A stretch of DNA of 64,000 bases from Lacinutrix sp. C3R15 (GCF_018860825.1 NZ_JAHKPZ010000023.1:62001-126000), one strand, 5' to 3'; positions 1-8,448 are shown, counted from the stretch's first letter. Translations and numbers: made by a program. The notes: generated by a model not told the origin, from the sequence alone.

Positions 1-518
1 CCAGATTTAAAGGTGTAAAGCCAAATTAAAAGAACAGTAATAGTAACAGTTTGCCAAAACTCTATACCTAACTCATCAAACAATATAATTTGTAAAACAT
101 TAGCTACTAAAAACAATCTAAAACTTGCCCCAACTATTCTAGATATTATAAAGAAAGAAGCACCTGTCTTATACGCATAATTTCCAAAACGTTCTTCTAA
201 ATAAGTATAAATAGAAGTAAGGTTTAGTTTGTAGTATAAAGGAAGCAAAACAGTACCAATTACTAAATACCCAACAATATATCCTAAAACTACTTGCATG
301 TAGCTAAATTGTGAAGCTTCAATCCAACCAGGAACAGAAATAAACGTTACGCCAGAAAGAGACGCTCCAATCATACCAAAAGCAACTACATACCAAGGCG
401 ATTGTTTGTTGCCTTTAAAAAAGGCATCGTTACCAGTTTTTTTTCCAGTAAAATAAGAGATTAAAATAAGCACACCAAAATAGGATGCAATGAGTAAAAT
501 GATTTGCGTAGCAGACAT
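1..518 (-). CDS. Sodium:solute symporter, N-terminal part (cut by window edge)
   Basis: The reverse strand from the ATG at 516-518 reads open to base 1, giving about 172 residues that begin [19 protein letters not shown]. Hydrophobic helices alternate with short loops. A stretch reading [15 protein letters not shown] followed by a long helix is typical of the SSS (solute:sodium symporter) family, inner-membrane carriers that couple sodium entry to uptake of sugars, amino acids or similar small molecules. The substrate cannot be told from this part. It is divergent from recR, with about 80 bases between the two starts. The rest of the gene lies outside the window. Confidence 0.85.
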   Translation of the reverse strand, partial: MSATQIILLIASYFGVLILISYFTGKKTGNDAFFKGNKQSPWYVVAFGMIGASLSGVTFISVPGWIEASQFSYMQVVLGYIVGYLVIGTVLLPLYYKLNLTSIYTYLEERFGNYAYKTGASFFIISRIVGASFRLFLVANVLQIILFDELGIEFWQTVTITVLLIWLYTFKS

Positions 519-586
519 AAATAGATTTTAAAGTGGAAAAATACAAATTACTTTAAAAGTTTCTTAAACAACTAGATAATAAATAT

Positions 587-594
587 TAAATTCG
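587..594 (+). promoter_or_regulatory. Putative -7 promoter box of recR
   Basis: TAAATTCG resembles the Bacteroidota -7 element TAnnTTTG with one mismatch. It ends 5 bases before the recR ATG at 600, so transcription would begin at or next to the start codon. No clear -33 TTG is visible. Confidence 0.35.
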
Positions 595-599
595 CAGCC

Positions 600-1217
600 A
601 TGGAATTTTCTTCAAAACTATTAGAAAACGCAGTAAATGAGATGTCACAATTACCTGGAATAGGTAAGCGTACGGCTTTACGGTTGGTTTTACATCTGTT
701 AAGACAGCCAGAAGAACAGACGTTAAAACTTTCTAAAGCATTAGAGAATATGCGTTCTCAAATTAAGTTTTGTAAATCTTGCCATAATATTAGTGATGTA
801 GATTTGTGCGAAATTTGCGCAAATCCTCATAGAAATCAAGAATTAATTTGTGTAGTTGAAGATGTTAAAGACGTTATGGCTATTGAAAACACAAGTTCTT
901 TTAGAGGTTTATATCATGTGTTAGGTGGAAAAATTTCGCCTATGGATGGAATTGGACCTCATGATTTAAATGTAGTATCTTTAGTAGAAAAAGTAAAATT
1001 AGGACAAGTAAAAGAACTTATTTTTGCTCTAAGCTCCACTATGGAAGGAGATACTACCAATTTTTATATTTTTAAACAAATTAAAGACTATAATGTGCTA
1101 ACATCTACAATAGCACGAGGAATTTCTGTAGGAGATGAGTTAGAGTATGCCGATGAAATAACACTTGGTAGAAGTATTATTAACAGAATTCCGTTTGAAA
1201 CCTCTTTAAAATCGTAA
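600..1217 (+). CDS. recR: Recombination mediator RecR
   Basis: RecR works with RecO and RecF to load RecA on single-stranded DNA gaps. The 205-residue product has the family's usual size and order: an N-terminal helix-hairpin-helix around LPGIGKRTA (18-26), a zinc site CKSC...CEIC (Cys58, 61, 70, 73), then a Toprim domain (about 82-175) starting ICVVEDVKD. The ATG at 600 gives the normal N terminus. A glycosyltransferase gene follows after 8 bases and is probably co-transcribed. Confidence 0.97.
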   Translation: MEFSSKLLENAVNEMSQLPGIGKRTALRLVLHLLRQPEEQTLKLSKALENMRSQIKFCKSCHNISDVDLCEICANPHRNQELICVVEDVKDVMAIENTSSFRGLYHVLGGKISPMDGIGPHDLNVVSLVEKVKLGQVKELIFALSSTMEGDTTNFYIFKQIKDYNVLTSTIARGISVGDELEYADEITLGRSIINRIPFETSLKS

Positions 1218-1225
1218 CTATTTAT

Positions 1226-2323
1226 TTGAAACTCTCTATAATCATATTAAACTATAATGTTCGCTATTTTTTAGATTTATGTCTACAAAGTGTGCAGGCA
1301 GCTATCTCAGATTTAGATGCAGAAATTATTGTAGTAGACAATCATTCAACAGACGATAGTTGTGCAATGGTAAAGCAAAATTATCCAAATGTAAAACTTA
1401 TTGAAAATAAAGAAAATTCAGGTTTTTCTAAAGGAAATAATATTGGTGTTGCGCAAGCTAAAGGCGAGTATATTTGTATATTAAATCCAGATATAGTAGT
1501 AGCAGAAGATACCTTTTCAAAAATTTTAAAATTTGCAGAACAACAAGATCACATAGGAGCAATAGCATGCAGGTTAATTGATGGTAGTGGTAATTATCTT
1601 CCAGAAAGTAAACGCAATGTTCCTGTTGTTAAAGTAGCCTTTGAAAAAATGGTTGGTATTTCTAAGAATTATTATTCTAATCATTTAAAAGAAGATGCTG
1701 TTGGTGAAATAGATATTCTTGTAGGTGCCTTTATGCTTATGAAACGTTCGGTTTATAACCAAGTAAAAGGTTTTGATCAAGATTATTTTATGTATGGTGA
1801 AGATGTAGATTTATCTTATAAAATATTAAAGGCTGGATATCAAAATTTTTATTTTGGGGAAACTACAATTATACATTACAAAGGAGAGAGTACTTTAAAA
1901 GATGCTGAGTATGTAAAAAGATTTTATGGTGCCATGCAAATTTTTTACATGAAGCATTTTAAAAGTAATTTTGTTTTTGATGCTTTAGTTTGGTTAGGTA
2001 TTGAGTTTGCAATACGTTTTAGAAAAGCACCAGCTATTGAACCAAAAACAGTAAATAATTACGCTGTATTTACTTATAAAAAAGATCTTGATTTTATAAA
2101 AAAGCTACCTTTTAAAGCATATAAGGTAACTGATGTAAAAATGGTAAAACCACATGCCGAAGTTATTTTTGATGCTAATACCTTGACTTGTAAACAAATT
2201 ATAGCGTATATTTTACATTTACAAAAAAATAATACGCATACTTTTAAAATTATTCCGAAAAATTCTAATTTTATCATCGGAAGCAACGATTCTCAAAATC
2301 GTGGGGAAATTCTTCACTTTTAA
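1226..2323 (+). CDS. Family 2 glycosyltransferase (rhamnosyltransferase-like)
   Basis: A GT-A fold transferase moving a sugar from a nucleotide donor onto a glycan or lipid acceptor. The N terminus LSIIILNYNVRYFLDLCL, the IVVDNHSTDDS strand-loop, the LNPDIV motif that supplies the metal-binding Asp, and MYGEDVDLSYKI (the ED motif) are all present in the first 210 residues. The remaining C-terminal part carries no motif I can assign. The start is TTG at 1226, the only start that gives a complete first beta strand, 8 bases after recR. Donor and acceptor are unknown. Confidence 0.88.
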   Translation: MKLSIIILNYNVRYFLDLCLQSVQAAISDLDAEIIVVDNHSTDDSCAMVKQNYPNVKLIENKENSGFSKGNNIGVAQAKGEYICILNPDIVVAEDTFSKILKFAEQQDHIGAIACRLIDGSGNYLPESKRNVPVVKVAFEKMVGISKNYYSNHLKEDAVGEIDILVGAFMLMKRSVYNQVKGFDQDYFMYGEDVDLSYKILKAGYQNFYFGETTIIHYKGESTLKDAEYVKRFYGAMQIFYMKHFKSNFVFDALVWLGIEFAIRFRKAPAIEPKTVNNYAVFTYKKDLDFIKKLPFKAYKVTDVKMVKPHAEVIFDANTLTCKQIIAYILHLQKNNTHTFKIIPKNSNFIIGSNDSQNRGEILHF

Positions 2324-2356
2324 TAAAATAAAGGATTGTTAAAATTTGATAAATAT

Positions 2357-2372
2357 TGAATGAATTCATTCA
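2357..2372. promoter_or_regulatory. Perfect 16-bp palindrome in the E2 promoter, probable operator
   Basis: TGAATGAATTCATTCA is a perfect palindrome lying 8 bases upstream of the -7 box at 2381-2388, where a bound repressor would block RNA polymerase. The half-sites TGAATGA/TCATTCA look like those bound by TetR-family fatty-acid regulators such as FadR of Bacillus subtilis, but with a spacer shorter by about two bases. No regulator gene is next to it, so the binding protein is inferred. Confidence 0.55.
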
Positions 2373-2380
2373 TTTTTTAT

Positions 2381-2388
2381 TAATTTTG
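2381..2388 (+). promoter_or_regulatory. -7 promoter box of the E2 gene
   Basis: TAATTTTG followed by C matches the Bacteroidota TAnnTTTG element exactly. A possible -33 TTG at 2356-2358 is 22 bases upstream, slightly more than the usual 19, and overlaps the palindrome. The predicted start of transcription is about 30 bases before the ATG at 2426. Confidence 0.6.
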
Positions 2389-2425
2389 CAAAACATAAAT
2401 AAAAACTAAGGCTTAGATTATAAAT

Positions 2426-3748
2426 ATGGCAAAATTTGAACTAAAATTACCTAAAATGGGAGAGAGTGTTGCAGAAGCAACAATTACCTCATGGTTAAAA
2501 CAAGTTGGAGATACTATTGAAGAAGATGAAGCAATTTTAGAAATTGCAACAGATAAAGTTGATAGCGAAGTGCCTAGTGAAGTAGATGGTGTTTTAGTTG
2601 AAATACTATTTAATGTAGATGATGTAGTACAAGTAGGGCAAACTATTGCTATTATAGAAACAGAGGCAGATACGGCTACTACAGCAGCAGCTCCTAAAAA
2701 AGAAACAGTAATACAAGATGCTCCTGAGCAAGTTGCCTCAGAAGTAGCACAAACAGTTGTTGCTGCTCAAGAAACAGCTGCACCTGTAATAACTAGTGGA
2801 GAACGTTTTTATTCTCCTTTAGTTAAAAATATTGCAAAACAAGAAGGTATAGCGCAAGCAGAGCTTGATACAATTCCTGGAACAGGAAAAGAAGGACGTG
2901 TTACTAAAAATGATATATTAACGTATTTAGATAATAGAAGCTCACAGCCAGCTAAAAGCGTTGCTCCAGCAACTAATGGTGTAGCTCCCGTTAAAAATAA
3001 GGCTGTAAAAACAGAAACAGCTCCTGTTATTTCAAGTGGCGAAGATGAAATTATTGAAATGACAAGAATGGGCAAAATTATTGCGCATCATATGGTAGAG
3101 TCTGTTCAAAAAAGCGCACATGTACAAAGTTTTATAGAGGCAGATGTAACTAAAATATGGAATTGGAGAAAGAAAGTAAAAGATGCTTTTATGAAATGTG
3201 AAGGAGAGAACTTAACTTTTACGCCAATTTTTATGGAAGCTGTTGCTAAAGCACTTCGTGATTTTCCTATGCTAAATATTTCTATTCAAGGAGATACAAT
3301 TGTTAAAAAGAAAAATATTAATCTTGGTATGGCTGCAGCTTTACCAGATGGTAATTTAATTGTTCCTGTAATTAAAAATGCAGATCAGTTAAATCTGGTT
3401 GGTATGACAAAACAAGTTAATAGCTTGGCTAATAAAGCTCGTGAAAACAAATTAAAACCAGACGATATACAAGGAGGAACCTATACAGTTACCAATGTTG
3501 GTACTTTTGGAAGTATCATGGGAACACCAATAATTAATCAACCACAAGTTGGTATTCTAGCATTAGGAGCCATACGTAAAATGCCTGCAGTTATAGAAAC
3601 TCCTGAAGGAGATTTTATTGGTATACGTTACAAAATGATTATGTCACACTCTTATGACCATAGAGTTGTTAATGGAGCGTTAGGAGGGCAATTTATAAAA
3701 GCAGTTAAAGATTATCTTGAAGATTGGGATAGTAATAGAGAGATATAA
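2426..3748 (+). CDS. 2-oxo acid dehydrogenase E2 (dihydrolipoamide acyltransferase)
   Basis: E2 transfers the acyl group from a lipoyl arm to CoA and forms the core of a 2-oxo acid dehydrogenase complex. The 440 residues show one N-terminal lipoyl domain with the modified lysine in TDKVDSE (Lys44), an Ala/Thr/Pro-rich linker, an E3-binding domain (about 135-170), a second linker and the catalytic domain (about 210-437). The catalytic motif reads DHRVVNG (His412), with Asn416 where most E2 enzymes have Asp. A single lipoyl domain and the operator-like palindrome suit a branched-chain (BkdB-type) E2 better than the pyruvate enzyme, but this is inference. E1 and E3 genes are not adjacent. Confidence 0.9.
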   Translation: MAKFELKLPKMGESVAEATITSWLKQVGDTIEEDEAILEIATDKVDSEVPSEVDGVLVEILFNVDDVVQVGQTIAIIETEADTATTAAAPKKETVIQDAPEQVASEVAQTVVAAQETAAPVITSGERFYSPLVKNIAKQEGIAQAELDTIPGTGKEGRVTKNDILTYLDNRSSQPAKSVAPATNGVAPVKNKAVKTETAPVISSGEDEIIEMTRMGKIIAHHMVESVQKSAHVQSFIEADVTKIWNWRKKVKDAFMKCEGENLTFTPIFMEAVAKALRDFPMLNISIQGDTIVKKKNINLGMAAALPDGNLIVPVIKNADQLNLVGMTKQVNSLANKARENKLKPDDIQGGTYTVTNVGTFGSIMGTPIINQPQVGILALGAIRKMPAVIETPEGDFIGIRYKMIMSHSYDHRVVNGALGGQFIKAVKDYLEDWDSNREI

Positions 3749-3773
3749 AATAATTCTTTTTTAAAGCAAGTAT

Positions 3774-3810
3774 AAAAAAAGCGCAATTTAATAATTGCGC
3801 TTTTTTTTTA
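3774..3810. terminator. Bidirectional terminator
   Basis: GCGCAATT (3781-3788), a TAAT loop and AATTGCGC (3793-3800) form a perfect stem flanked by an A run on the left and a T run on the right. It lies between the convergent E2 gene and the thioredoxin-fold gene and can serve both. Confidence 0.85.
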
Positions 3811-3831
3811 TAGAGTAGCTTAACATGTAAA

Positions 3832-4455
3832 TTAAAAATGATTTTTTAAAGCTTCAATAAGTTTGTTTCTGTTTTCTAGTCTATTGTAAATAGAATCTTC
3901 AATTTCTATAATTGGTACTAGTGAGGTTTTATCGTTTTTTCTGTTTAAAAGCTCTTGTTGAATTTTTTGATAATAGTCTAAGTCTTCATCAATGTTATAA
4001 ATAGTGTGTACTATGTTATTATCGCGAAATAATTTGATTGTGTTTTCGCATAAATCGCAATAATCTTTAATAAAAAGAATAACAGGTTTGTTTTTTTTGC
4101 TTTCCTCAAAAGTAAAATCAATTGCATTAGCTAGCTTTTCTTGGTCGTGTGCAATTTCATTTACAATTAAACCAAAACTAATATTGTTCTCTTCGGAAAT
4201 TTTTAATAGCGTAAACATTTTAATTTTAGAGTTGGCAGGAACTATTTTAGTAATAGGGTTTTCTGCTATCTTTCTAAAACCTGTAGCATTAATTTTTAAA
4301 AAAACCTCATAGTCTGTACTGCTGGAGTTAACAGCATAAACCTCTACTTTTTTTCCGGATTCTTTTTTCTCAATAGAAATATATGTGTGATTGTTTTGAG
4401 CAAAACTTAATACAGATATAAAAAAAAGTAAAAAGCAAAATGTGAAATTTTTCAT
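3832..4455 (-). CDS. Exported protein with a C-terminal glutaredoxin-like domain
   Basis: The ATG at 4453-4455 begins a clear signal peptide, MKNFTFCFLLFFISVLSFAQ. An in-frame upstream start at 4515 would bury this inside a longer hydrophobic leader and is less likely. The mature protein (about 187 residues) has a beta-rich N-terminal half and a C-terminal half reading VILFIKDYCDLCENTIKLF, a thioredoxin-fold strand followed by a CxxC redox motif of glutaredoxin type, and later LVPIIEI, a probable cis-proline loop. It should act as a thiol-disulfide or thiol-sensing protein in the periplasm. It is divergent from the exonuclease gene. Confidence 0.6.
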   Translation of the reverse strand: MKNFTFCFLLFFISVLSFAQNNHTYISIEKKESGKKVEVYAVNSSSTDYEVFLKINATGFRKIAENPITKIVPANSKIKMFTLLKISEENNISFGLIVNEIAHDQEKLANAIDFTFEESKKNKPVILFIKDYCDLCENTIKLFRDNNIVHTIYNIDEDLDYYQKIQQELLNRKNDKTSLVPIIEIEDSIYNRLENRNKLIEALKNHF

Positions 4456-4497
4456 TATTTGATATGGATTAAAAAATAAGATAAATATAATAAAAAG

Positions 4498-4505
4498 TAT
4501 ATTTG
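4498..4505 (+). promoter_or_regulatory. -7 promoter box of the exonuclease gene
   Basis: TATATTTG followed by CA matches TAnnTTTG, ending 19 bases before the ATG at 4525. No obvious -33 TTG at the right spacing. Confidence 0.5.
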
Positions 4506-4524
4506 CATAAACCATATTAATGTA

Positions 4525-5301
4525 ATGAAATTAAACTTAATAAAACCAATTTGTTTTTTTGACTTAGAAACAACAGGAGTTAATATCTCAAAAGATAGAA
4601 TTGTTGAAATAGCTATTTTAAAAGTATATCCAGACGGAAAAGAAGAAAGTAAAACCTGGTTAGTGAACCCAGAAATGCCAATACCTGCTGAGGTTACAGC
4701 AATTCATGGCATATCAGACAAAGATGTAGCAGATAAGCCTACATTTAAGGAGTTGGCAAAAGAAATTAATACTGTAATTAAAGATTCAGATTTAGGCGGA
4801 TTTAATTCAAACCGTTTTGATATTCCGCTTTTAGCAGAAGAAATGCTTCGAGCAGGAGTAGATTTTGATATGAAAAATAGAGTCTCTGTAGACGTGCAAA
4901 CTATTTTTCATAAAATGGAACAACGTACACTAGTTGCTGCTTATAAATTTTATTGTGATAAAGACTTAACAGATGCGCATAGTGCAGCAGCAGATACCAA
5001 TGCTACATTTGAAGTGTTAAAAGCACAAATAGAAAAATACGATAGCTTAGAAAATGACACCAAATTTTTAGCAGATTTTAGCTCGAGAAAAAAGTTTGCA
5101 GACTTTGCAGGATTTCTTATATTTAACAAAAATGGAGAAGCATGTTTTTCCTTTGGTAAACACAAGAATAAGCGTGTTTTAGATGTGCTAAATGATGAGC
5201 CAGGATATTTTGGTTGGTTGTTAAATGCAGATTTTCCATTATATACTAAAAAAGTACTTACAGCAATTAAGTTAAGTACTTTTAATAATAAACTAGACTA
5301 G
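4525..5301 (+). CDS. DnaQ-like 3'-5' exonuclease (DEDDh family)
   Basis: The 258-residue product has the three Exo motifs of the DEDDh family: ExoI FFDLETTG (Asp13, Glu15), ExoII GFNSNRFDIPLL, and ExoIII with the His and Asp of AHSAAADT. These residues hold two metal ions that hydrolyse 3' terminal nucleotides. The extra C-terminal 80 residues, with SFGKHKNKRVLDVLNDEPGY, resemble the small DUF3820-like fold also present alone at 21670-21903. It may proofread or trim DNA or RNA ends; the substrate is not evident. Confidence 0.88.
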   Translation: MKLNLIKPICFFDLETTGVNISKDRIVEIAILKVYPDGKEESKTWLVNPEMPIPAEVTAIHGISDKDVADKPTFKELAKEINTVIKDSDLGGFNSNRFDIPLLAEEMLRAGVDFDMKNRVSVDVQTIFHKMEQRTLVAAYKFYCDKDLTDAHSAAADTNATFEVLKAQIEKYDSLENDTKFLADFSSRKKFADFAGFLIFNKNGEACFSFGKHKNKRVLDVLNDEPGYFGWLLNADFPLYTKKVLTAIKLSTFNNKLD

Positions 5302-5471
5302 AGTTTAGTTTATCTTTTTTTTATAAGTGACAGGGTTGTAGTTTGTATACATCAAAATTACAAGAAAGAGAAGTTAAAAATTAGTAATAGATAACCAAAA
5401 ATAATTCGTGTCTTAAGACTATTAATACAGAATGTTTTTGATATTCTGGATTTTAAAATAAAATAAATAAG

Positions 5472-5491
5472 ATTTCTGCTGTAGCAGAAAT
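5472..5491. repeat. Short dispersed palindrome (TTTCTGCT/AGCAGAAA)
   Basis: ATTTCTGCT and AGCAGAAAT flank a two-base centre, giving a 20-bp perfect inverted repeat 18 bases before the next gene. The GATTTCT...AGAAATGA frame also occurs in the hairpin at 63611-63636, so both look like members of a dispersed REP-like family common in flavobacteria. The rest of 5302-5509 shows nothing recognisable. Confidence 0.5.
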
Positions 5492-5509
5492 GAAAATGAA
5501 CACTTATTA

Positions 5510-6121
5510 ATGAAACTAATCTGCATAGGTAGAAACTACACAGAGCATATTAAAGAATTAGAAAACGAAAAACCAACAGACCCAGTTGTGTTTTTAAAGC
5601 CAGACACGGCTATATTGTTAAAAAAACAACCGTTTTTTATTCCAGATTTCTCAAATGATGTACATCATGAAGTAGAAATTCTTGTAAAAATCAATAAAGT
5701 AGGTAAGCATATTCAAAAAAAGTTTGCTCATAAATATTATGACCAAATAGGACTAGGAATTGACTTTACAGCAAGAGATTTACAAAAGCAATTAAAAGAT
5801 AAAGGACTTCCTTGGGAGAAAGCAAAATCTTTTGATGGCGCAGCAGTAATAGGAGATTGGTTAGATAAAACTCAGTTTCAAGATGTCGATAATTTAAATT
5901 TTTCGCTGCAAAAAAATGAAACCATAGTACAAAAAGGCAATACCAGCCATATGTTATGGAAAATTGACGAAATTATAGAATATGTATCTAAATATTTTAC
6001 TTTAAAGATAGGAGATATTATATTTACAGGAACACCAGCAGGTGTTGGTAAGGTCGATGCAAATGATAAACTTATAGGATGTATAGAAGACACACAAATG
6101 TTTTCAATAACAGTTAAATAA
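5510..6121 (+). CDS. Fumarylacetoacetate hydrolase family protein
   Basis: At 203 residues it is the short, single-domain form of the FAH fold (YcgM/FAHD1-like), which cleaves or decarboxylates acylpyruvates or oxaloacetate with Mg2+. Visible signatures are ICIGRNYTEHIKEL at the start, the metal ligands in HHEVEILVKI, GIDFTARDLQ, KSFDGAAVIG (metal Asp) and FTGTPAGVGKV near the end. The next gene starts at the base directly after its stop codon, so it leads a three-gene operon with an Hpt protein and cinA. The exact substrate cannot be told. Confidence 0.88.
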   Translation: MKLICIGRNYTEHIKELENEKPTDPVVFLKPDTAILLKKQPFFIPDFSNDVHHEVEILVKINKVGKHIQKKFAHKYYDQIGLGIDFTARDLQKQLKDKGLPWEKAKSFDGAAVIGDWLDKTQFQDVDNLNFSLQKNETIVQKGNTSHMLWKIDEIIEYVSKYFTLKIGDIIFTGTPAGVGKVDANDKLIGCIEDTQMFSITVK

Positions 6122-6463
6122 ATGGAACAACATTACAAATTATTTAGAGTTCGTGAATTAGCAGACGGAGATCAGGATTTTATTAATGTACTAGCACAGA
6201 CTTTTTTAGAAGAAGTTCCTGCCGATGCAAAAATCTTAAAAGAAGCCGTTGAAAGCAATAACCATCTGGCAACATACCAAACTGCACACAAAATGAAACC
6301 AACCATAGATATGTTTGAGTTAGGGGTGCTTCAAGATTTAATAGAAGTACAAGATTGGGGAAAATATGAAAAAAAAGAAGTTAATATAATTCCTAAACTA
6401 GAAATAGTGCTTGCAGCCATTGAACAAGCTTCTAACGAAATTCGTTCAGATTTTAATTTATAA
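6122..6463 (+). CDS. Hpt-domain (histidine phosphotransfer) protein
   Basis: A 113-residue all-helical protein. The segment TAHKMKPTIDMF matches the phospho-accepting helix of Hpt domains, with the His followed by KM/KL and a small or polar residue. Such proteins pass phosphoryl groups between hybrid kinases and response regulators. No kinase is adjacent, so its partners are unknown. It abuts the FAH gene and overlaps cinA by one base (TAATG). Confidence 0.75.
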   Translation: MEQHYKLFRVRELADGDQDFINVLAQTFLEEVPADAKILKEAVESNNHLATYQTAHKMKPTIDMFELGVLQDLIEVQDWGKYEKKEVNIIPKLEIVLAAIEQASNEIRSDFNL

Positions 6464-7713
6464 TGCAAGCAGAAATAATAACCATAGGAGATGAAATCCT
6501 AATAGGGCAGATTGTAGACTCTAATTCTGCATTTATTGCCCAACAATTAAATAAAATAGGAGTATCTGTATACCAAATTACCTCAGTACAAGATGATACA
6601 GAACATATTTTAAAATCATTAAAAGAAGCAGAAGAAAACGCAGATATCATTATCCTTACTGGAGGATTAGGCCCTACAAAAGATGATATTACAAAAAATA
6701 CCATTGCTACCTATTTTCAAGATACACTAGTACAAGATACATCGGTTTTAAAAAATATAGAAACTCTCTGGAAAAACTATATAAAACAACCACTCTCACA
6801 ACTTAATATAGATCAGGCCTTAATGCCAAGCAAGGCAACTGCATTAATGAATAAAGTGGGTAGTGCGCCAGGAATGTGGCTAGAAAAAGGTGCTAAAACA
6901 TTTATTTCGCTTCCAGGAGTGCCTTTTGAAATGAAAGCATTAATAGATGATGAGGTAATACCAAGACTTCGTAAAAAATACAAATTCCCATATATTCTGC
7001 ATAAAACGTTACTTACCTACGGAATAGGAGAAAGTAATTTAGCCGAAAAAATAGAAACTTGGGAAGATAATTTACCAAAACATATAAAATTAGCTTATTT
7101 ACCTAATTTAGGAAAAGTGCGTTTACGTCTTTCTGCAAAAGGAAATGTAAAAGAAGAAATAACAAAAGAAGTAGAACATCAAATCCATTTGCTGCTTCCT
7201 CAAATAGAAGAATATTTTACAGGTTTTGAAGACCAAGAAGAATCTATAGAAGCCTTAATAGCAAAAAAACTGAGCCATACTAACCAAACATTAGCAACAG
7301 CAGAAAGTTGTACTGGAGGAAAAATAGCAGCAAGCATAACACGGCATTCAGGTGCTTCTGCATACTTTAAAGGAAGTATAGTAAGTTATACCAAAGAAAT
7401 AAAAATAAACGTTTTAAACGTACCAGAAACACTTATAGCAAAACATTCTGTAGTAAGTCCAGAAGTAGCAGAAGCCATGGCAAGAAATGTTTTACAAATT
7501 TTTAAGACAGATTATGCTATAGCAACAACAGGAAATGCTGGACCTACAAAAGACAAAACAGAAGAAGAAGTAGGCACTGTTTTTATTGCCATAGCAACCA
7601 AAAATGCAGTTTTTTCACAAAAATTTACTTTTGGAAAACCTAGAGAAAAGGTGATAAATAGAGCCGTAAATAAGGCCTTAGAATTGTTAAAAAAAGAAAT
7701 TTTTAAAAAATAG
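6463..7713 (+). CDS. cinA: CinA family protein (nicotinamide-nucleotide amidase / competence-damage protein)
   Basis: Full-length 416-residue CinA. The N-terminal MoaB/MogA-like domain starts AEIITIGDEILIGQIVDSN and contains TGGLGPTKDD, and the C-terminal PncC-type amidase domain has ATAESCTGGKIA (catalytic Ser) and TGNAGPT. CinA hydrolyses NMN and ADP-ribose-type compounds in NAD recycling. The start codon overlaps the Hpt stop by one base, implying translational coupling. Confidence 0.95.
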   Translation: MQAEIITIGDEILIGQIVDSNSAFIAQQLNKIGVSVYQITSVQDDTEHILKSLKEAEENADIIILTGGLGPTKDDITKNTIATYFQDTLVQDTSVLKNIETLWKNYIKQPLSQLNIDQALMPSKATALMNKVGSAPGMWLEKGAKTFISLPGVPFEMKALIDDEVIPRLRKKYKFPYILHKTLLTYGIGESNLAEKIETWEDNLPKHIKLAYLPNLGKVRLRLSAKGNVKEEITKEVEHQIHLLLPQIEEYFTGFEDQEESIEALIAKKLSHTNQTLATAESCTGGKIAASITRHSGASAYFKGSIVSYTKEIKINVLNVPETLIAKHSVVSPEVAEAMARNVLQIFKTDYAIATTGNAGPTKDKTEEEVGTVFIAIATKNAVFSQKFTFGKPREKVINRAVNKALELLKKEIFKK

Positions 7714-7724
7714 ATGAAATATGA

Positions 7725-7754
7725 TTGTCTAAACATAAAGAATTTGTATATTTG
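7725..7754 (+). promoter_or_regulatory. Promoter of rpmB-rpmG-DUF4295
   Basis: TTG at 7725-7727, exactly 19 bases, then TATATTTG at 7747-7754: a textbook Bacteroidota promoter (-33 TTG, -7 TAnnTTTG). It separates the ribosomal genes from the cinA operon and gives a leader of about 30 bases. Confidence 0.8.
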
Positions 7755-7791
7755 CACCTCGTTTTGAAATAACAATAATACATTTAGAACA

Positions 7792-8028
7792 ATGTCAAGA
7801 GTTTGTGAACTTACAGGAAAGAAGGCAATGGTTGGAAACAACGTGTCTCACGCAATGAATAAAACTAAACGCACGTTTGATGCTAATTTAATCAAAAAAC
7901 GTTTCTTTATTCCTGAAGAAGATAAGTGGATTACATTAAAAATATCTACATCAGCATTAAAAACTATTAATAAAATAGGTATATCTGCTGCATTAAAAGA
8001 AGCAAGAACCAAAGGTTTTATTAAATAA
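7792..8028 (+). CDS. rpmB: Ribosomal protein bL28
   Basis: A 78-residue large-subunit protein beginning MSRVCELTGKKAMVGNNVSH, the L28 signature. It is rich in Lys/Arg as expected for rRNA binding. It is first in a cluster with rpmG and the DUF4295 gene, served by the promoter at 7725-7754. Confidence 0.98.
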   Translation: MSRVCELTGKKAMVGNNVSHAMNKTKRTFDANLIKKRFFIPEEDKWITLKISTSALKTINKIGISAALKEARTKGFIK

Positions 8029-8053
8029 TAGCCTCATTTAAAAGTTTAAGAAA

Positions 8054-8236
8054 ATGGCAAGAAAAGGCAATAGAGTACAGGTAATTTTAGAGTGTACAGA
8101 GCACAAGGAGTCTGGTAAACCAGGAACTTCTCGTTACATTACAACAAAAAATAAAAAGAACACTCCAGATAGAATGGAAATTAAAAAATTCAATCCTATC
8201 TTAAAGAAAATGACTGTTCATAAAGAGATTAAATAA
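8054..8236 (+). CDS. rpmG: Ribosomal protein bL33
   Basis: Sixty residues, [20 protein letters not shown]..., with the [21 protein letters not shown] core of L33. The Cys pairs of the zinc-binding form are absent, so this is the zinc-free version. It lies 25 bases after rpmB and 37 before the DUF4295 gene. Confidence 0.97.
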   Translation: MARKGNRVQVILECTEHKESGKPGTSRYITTKNKKNTPDRMEIKKFNPILKKMTVHKEIK

Positions 8237-8273
8237 TTAAAGATTTTTTATAAATCTTATAAAACATTAAGTC

Positions 8274-8426
8274 ATGGCAAAGAAATCCGTAGCATCATTA
8301 CAAACAGGATCTAAAAGATTAACAAAAGCAATAAAAATGGTAAAGTCTCCAAAAACTGGAGCTTACATGTTTGTTGAGTCTGTAATGGCACCAGACCTAG
8401 TAAACGATTTTTTAGCAAAAAAATAA
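8274..8426 (+). CDS. DUF4295 small basic protein
   Basis: ATG at 8274 opens a 50-residue frame, MAKKSVASLQTGSKRLTKA... ending NDFLAKK. This short Lys-rich protein always sits behind L28 and L33 in Bacteroidota, and it is known only as DUF4295. Its location and charge suggest a ribosome-associated role, but that is inference. A terminator follows at 8449-8483. Confidence 0.92.
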   Translation: MAKKSVASLQTGSKRLTKAIKMVKSPKTGAYMFVESVMAPDLVNDFLAKK

Positions 8427-8448
8427 GTTTACTTTAAAAAGATATTTT

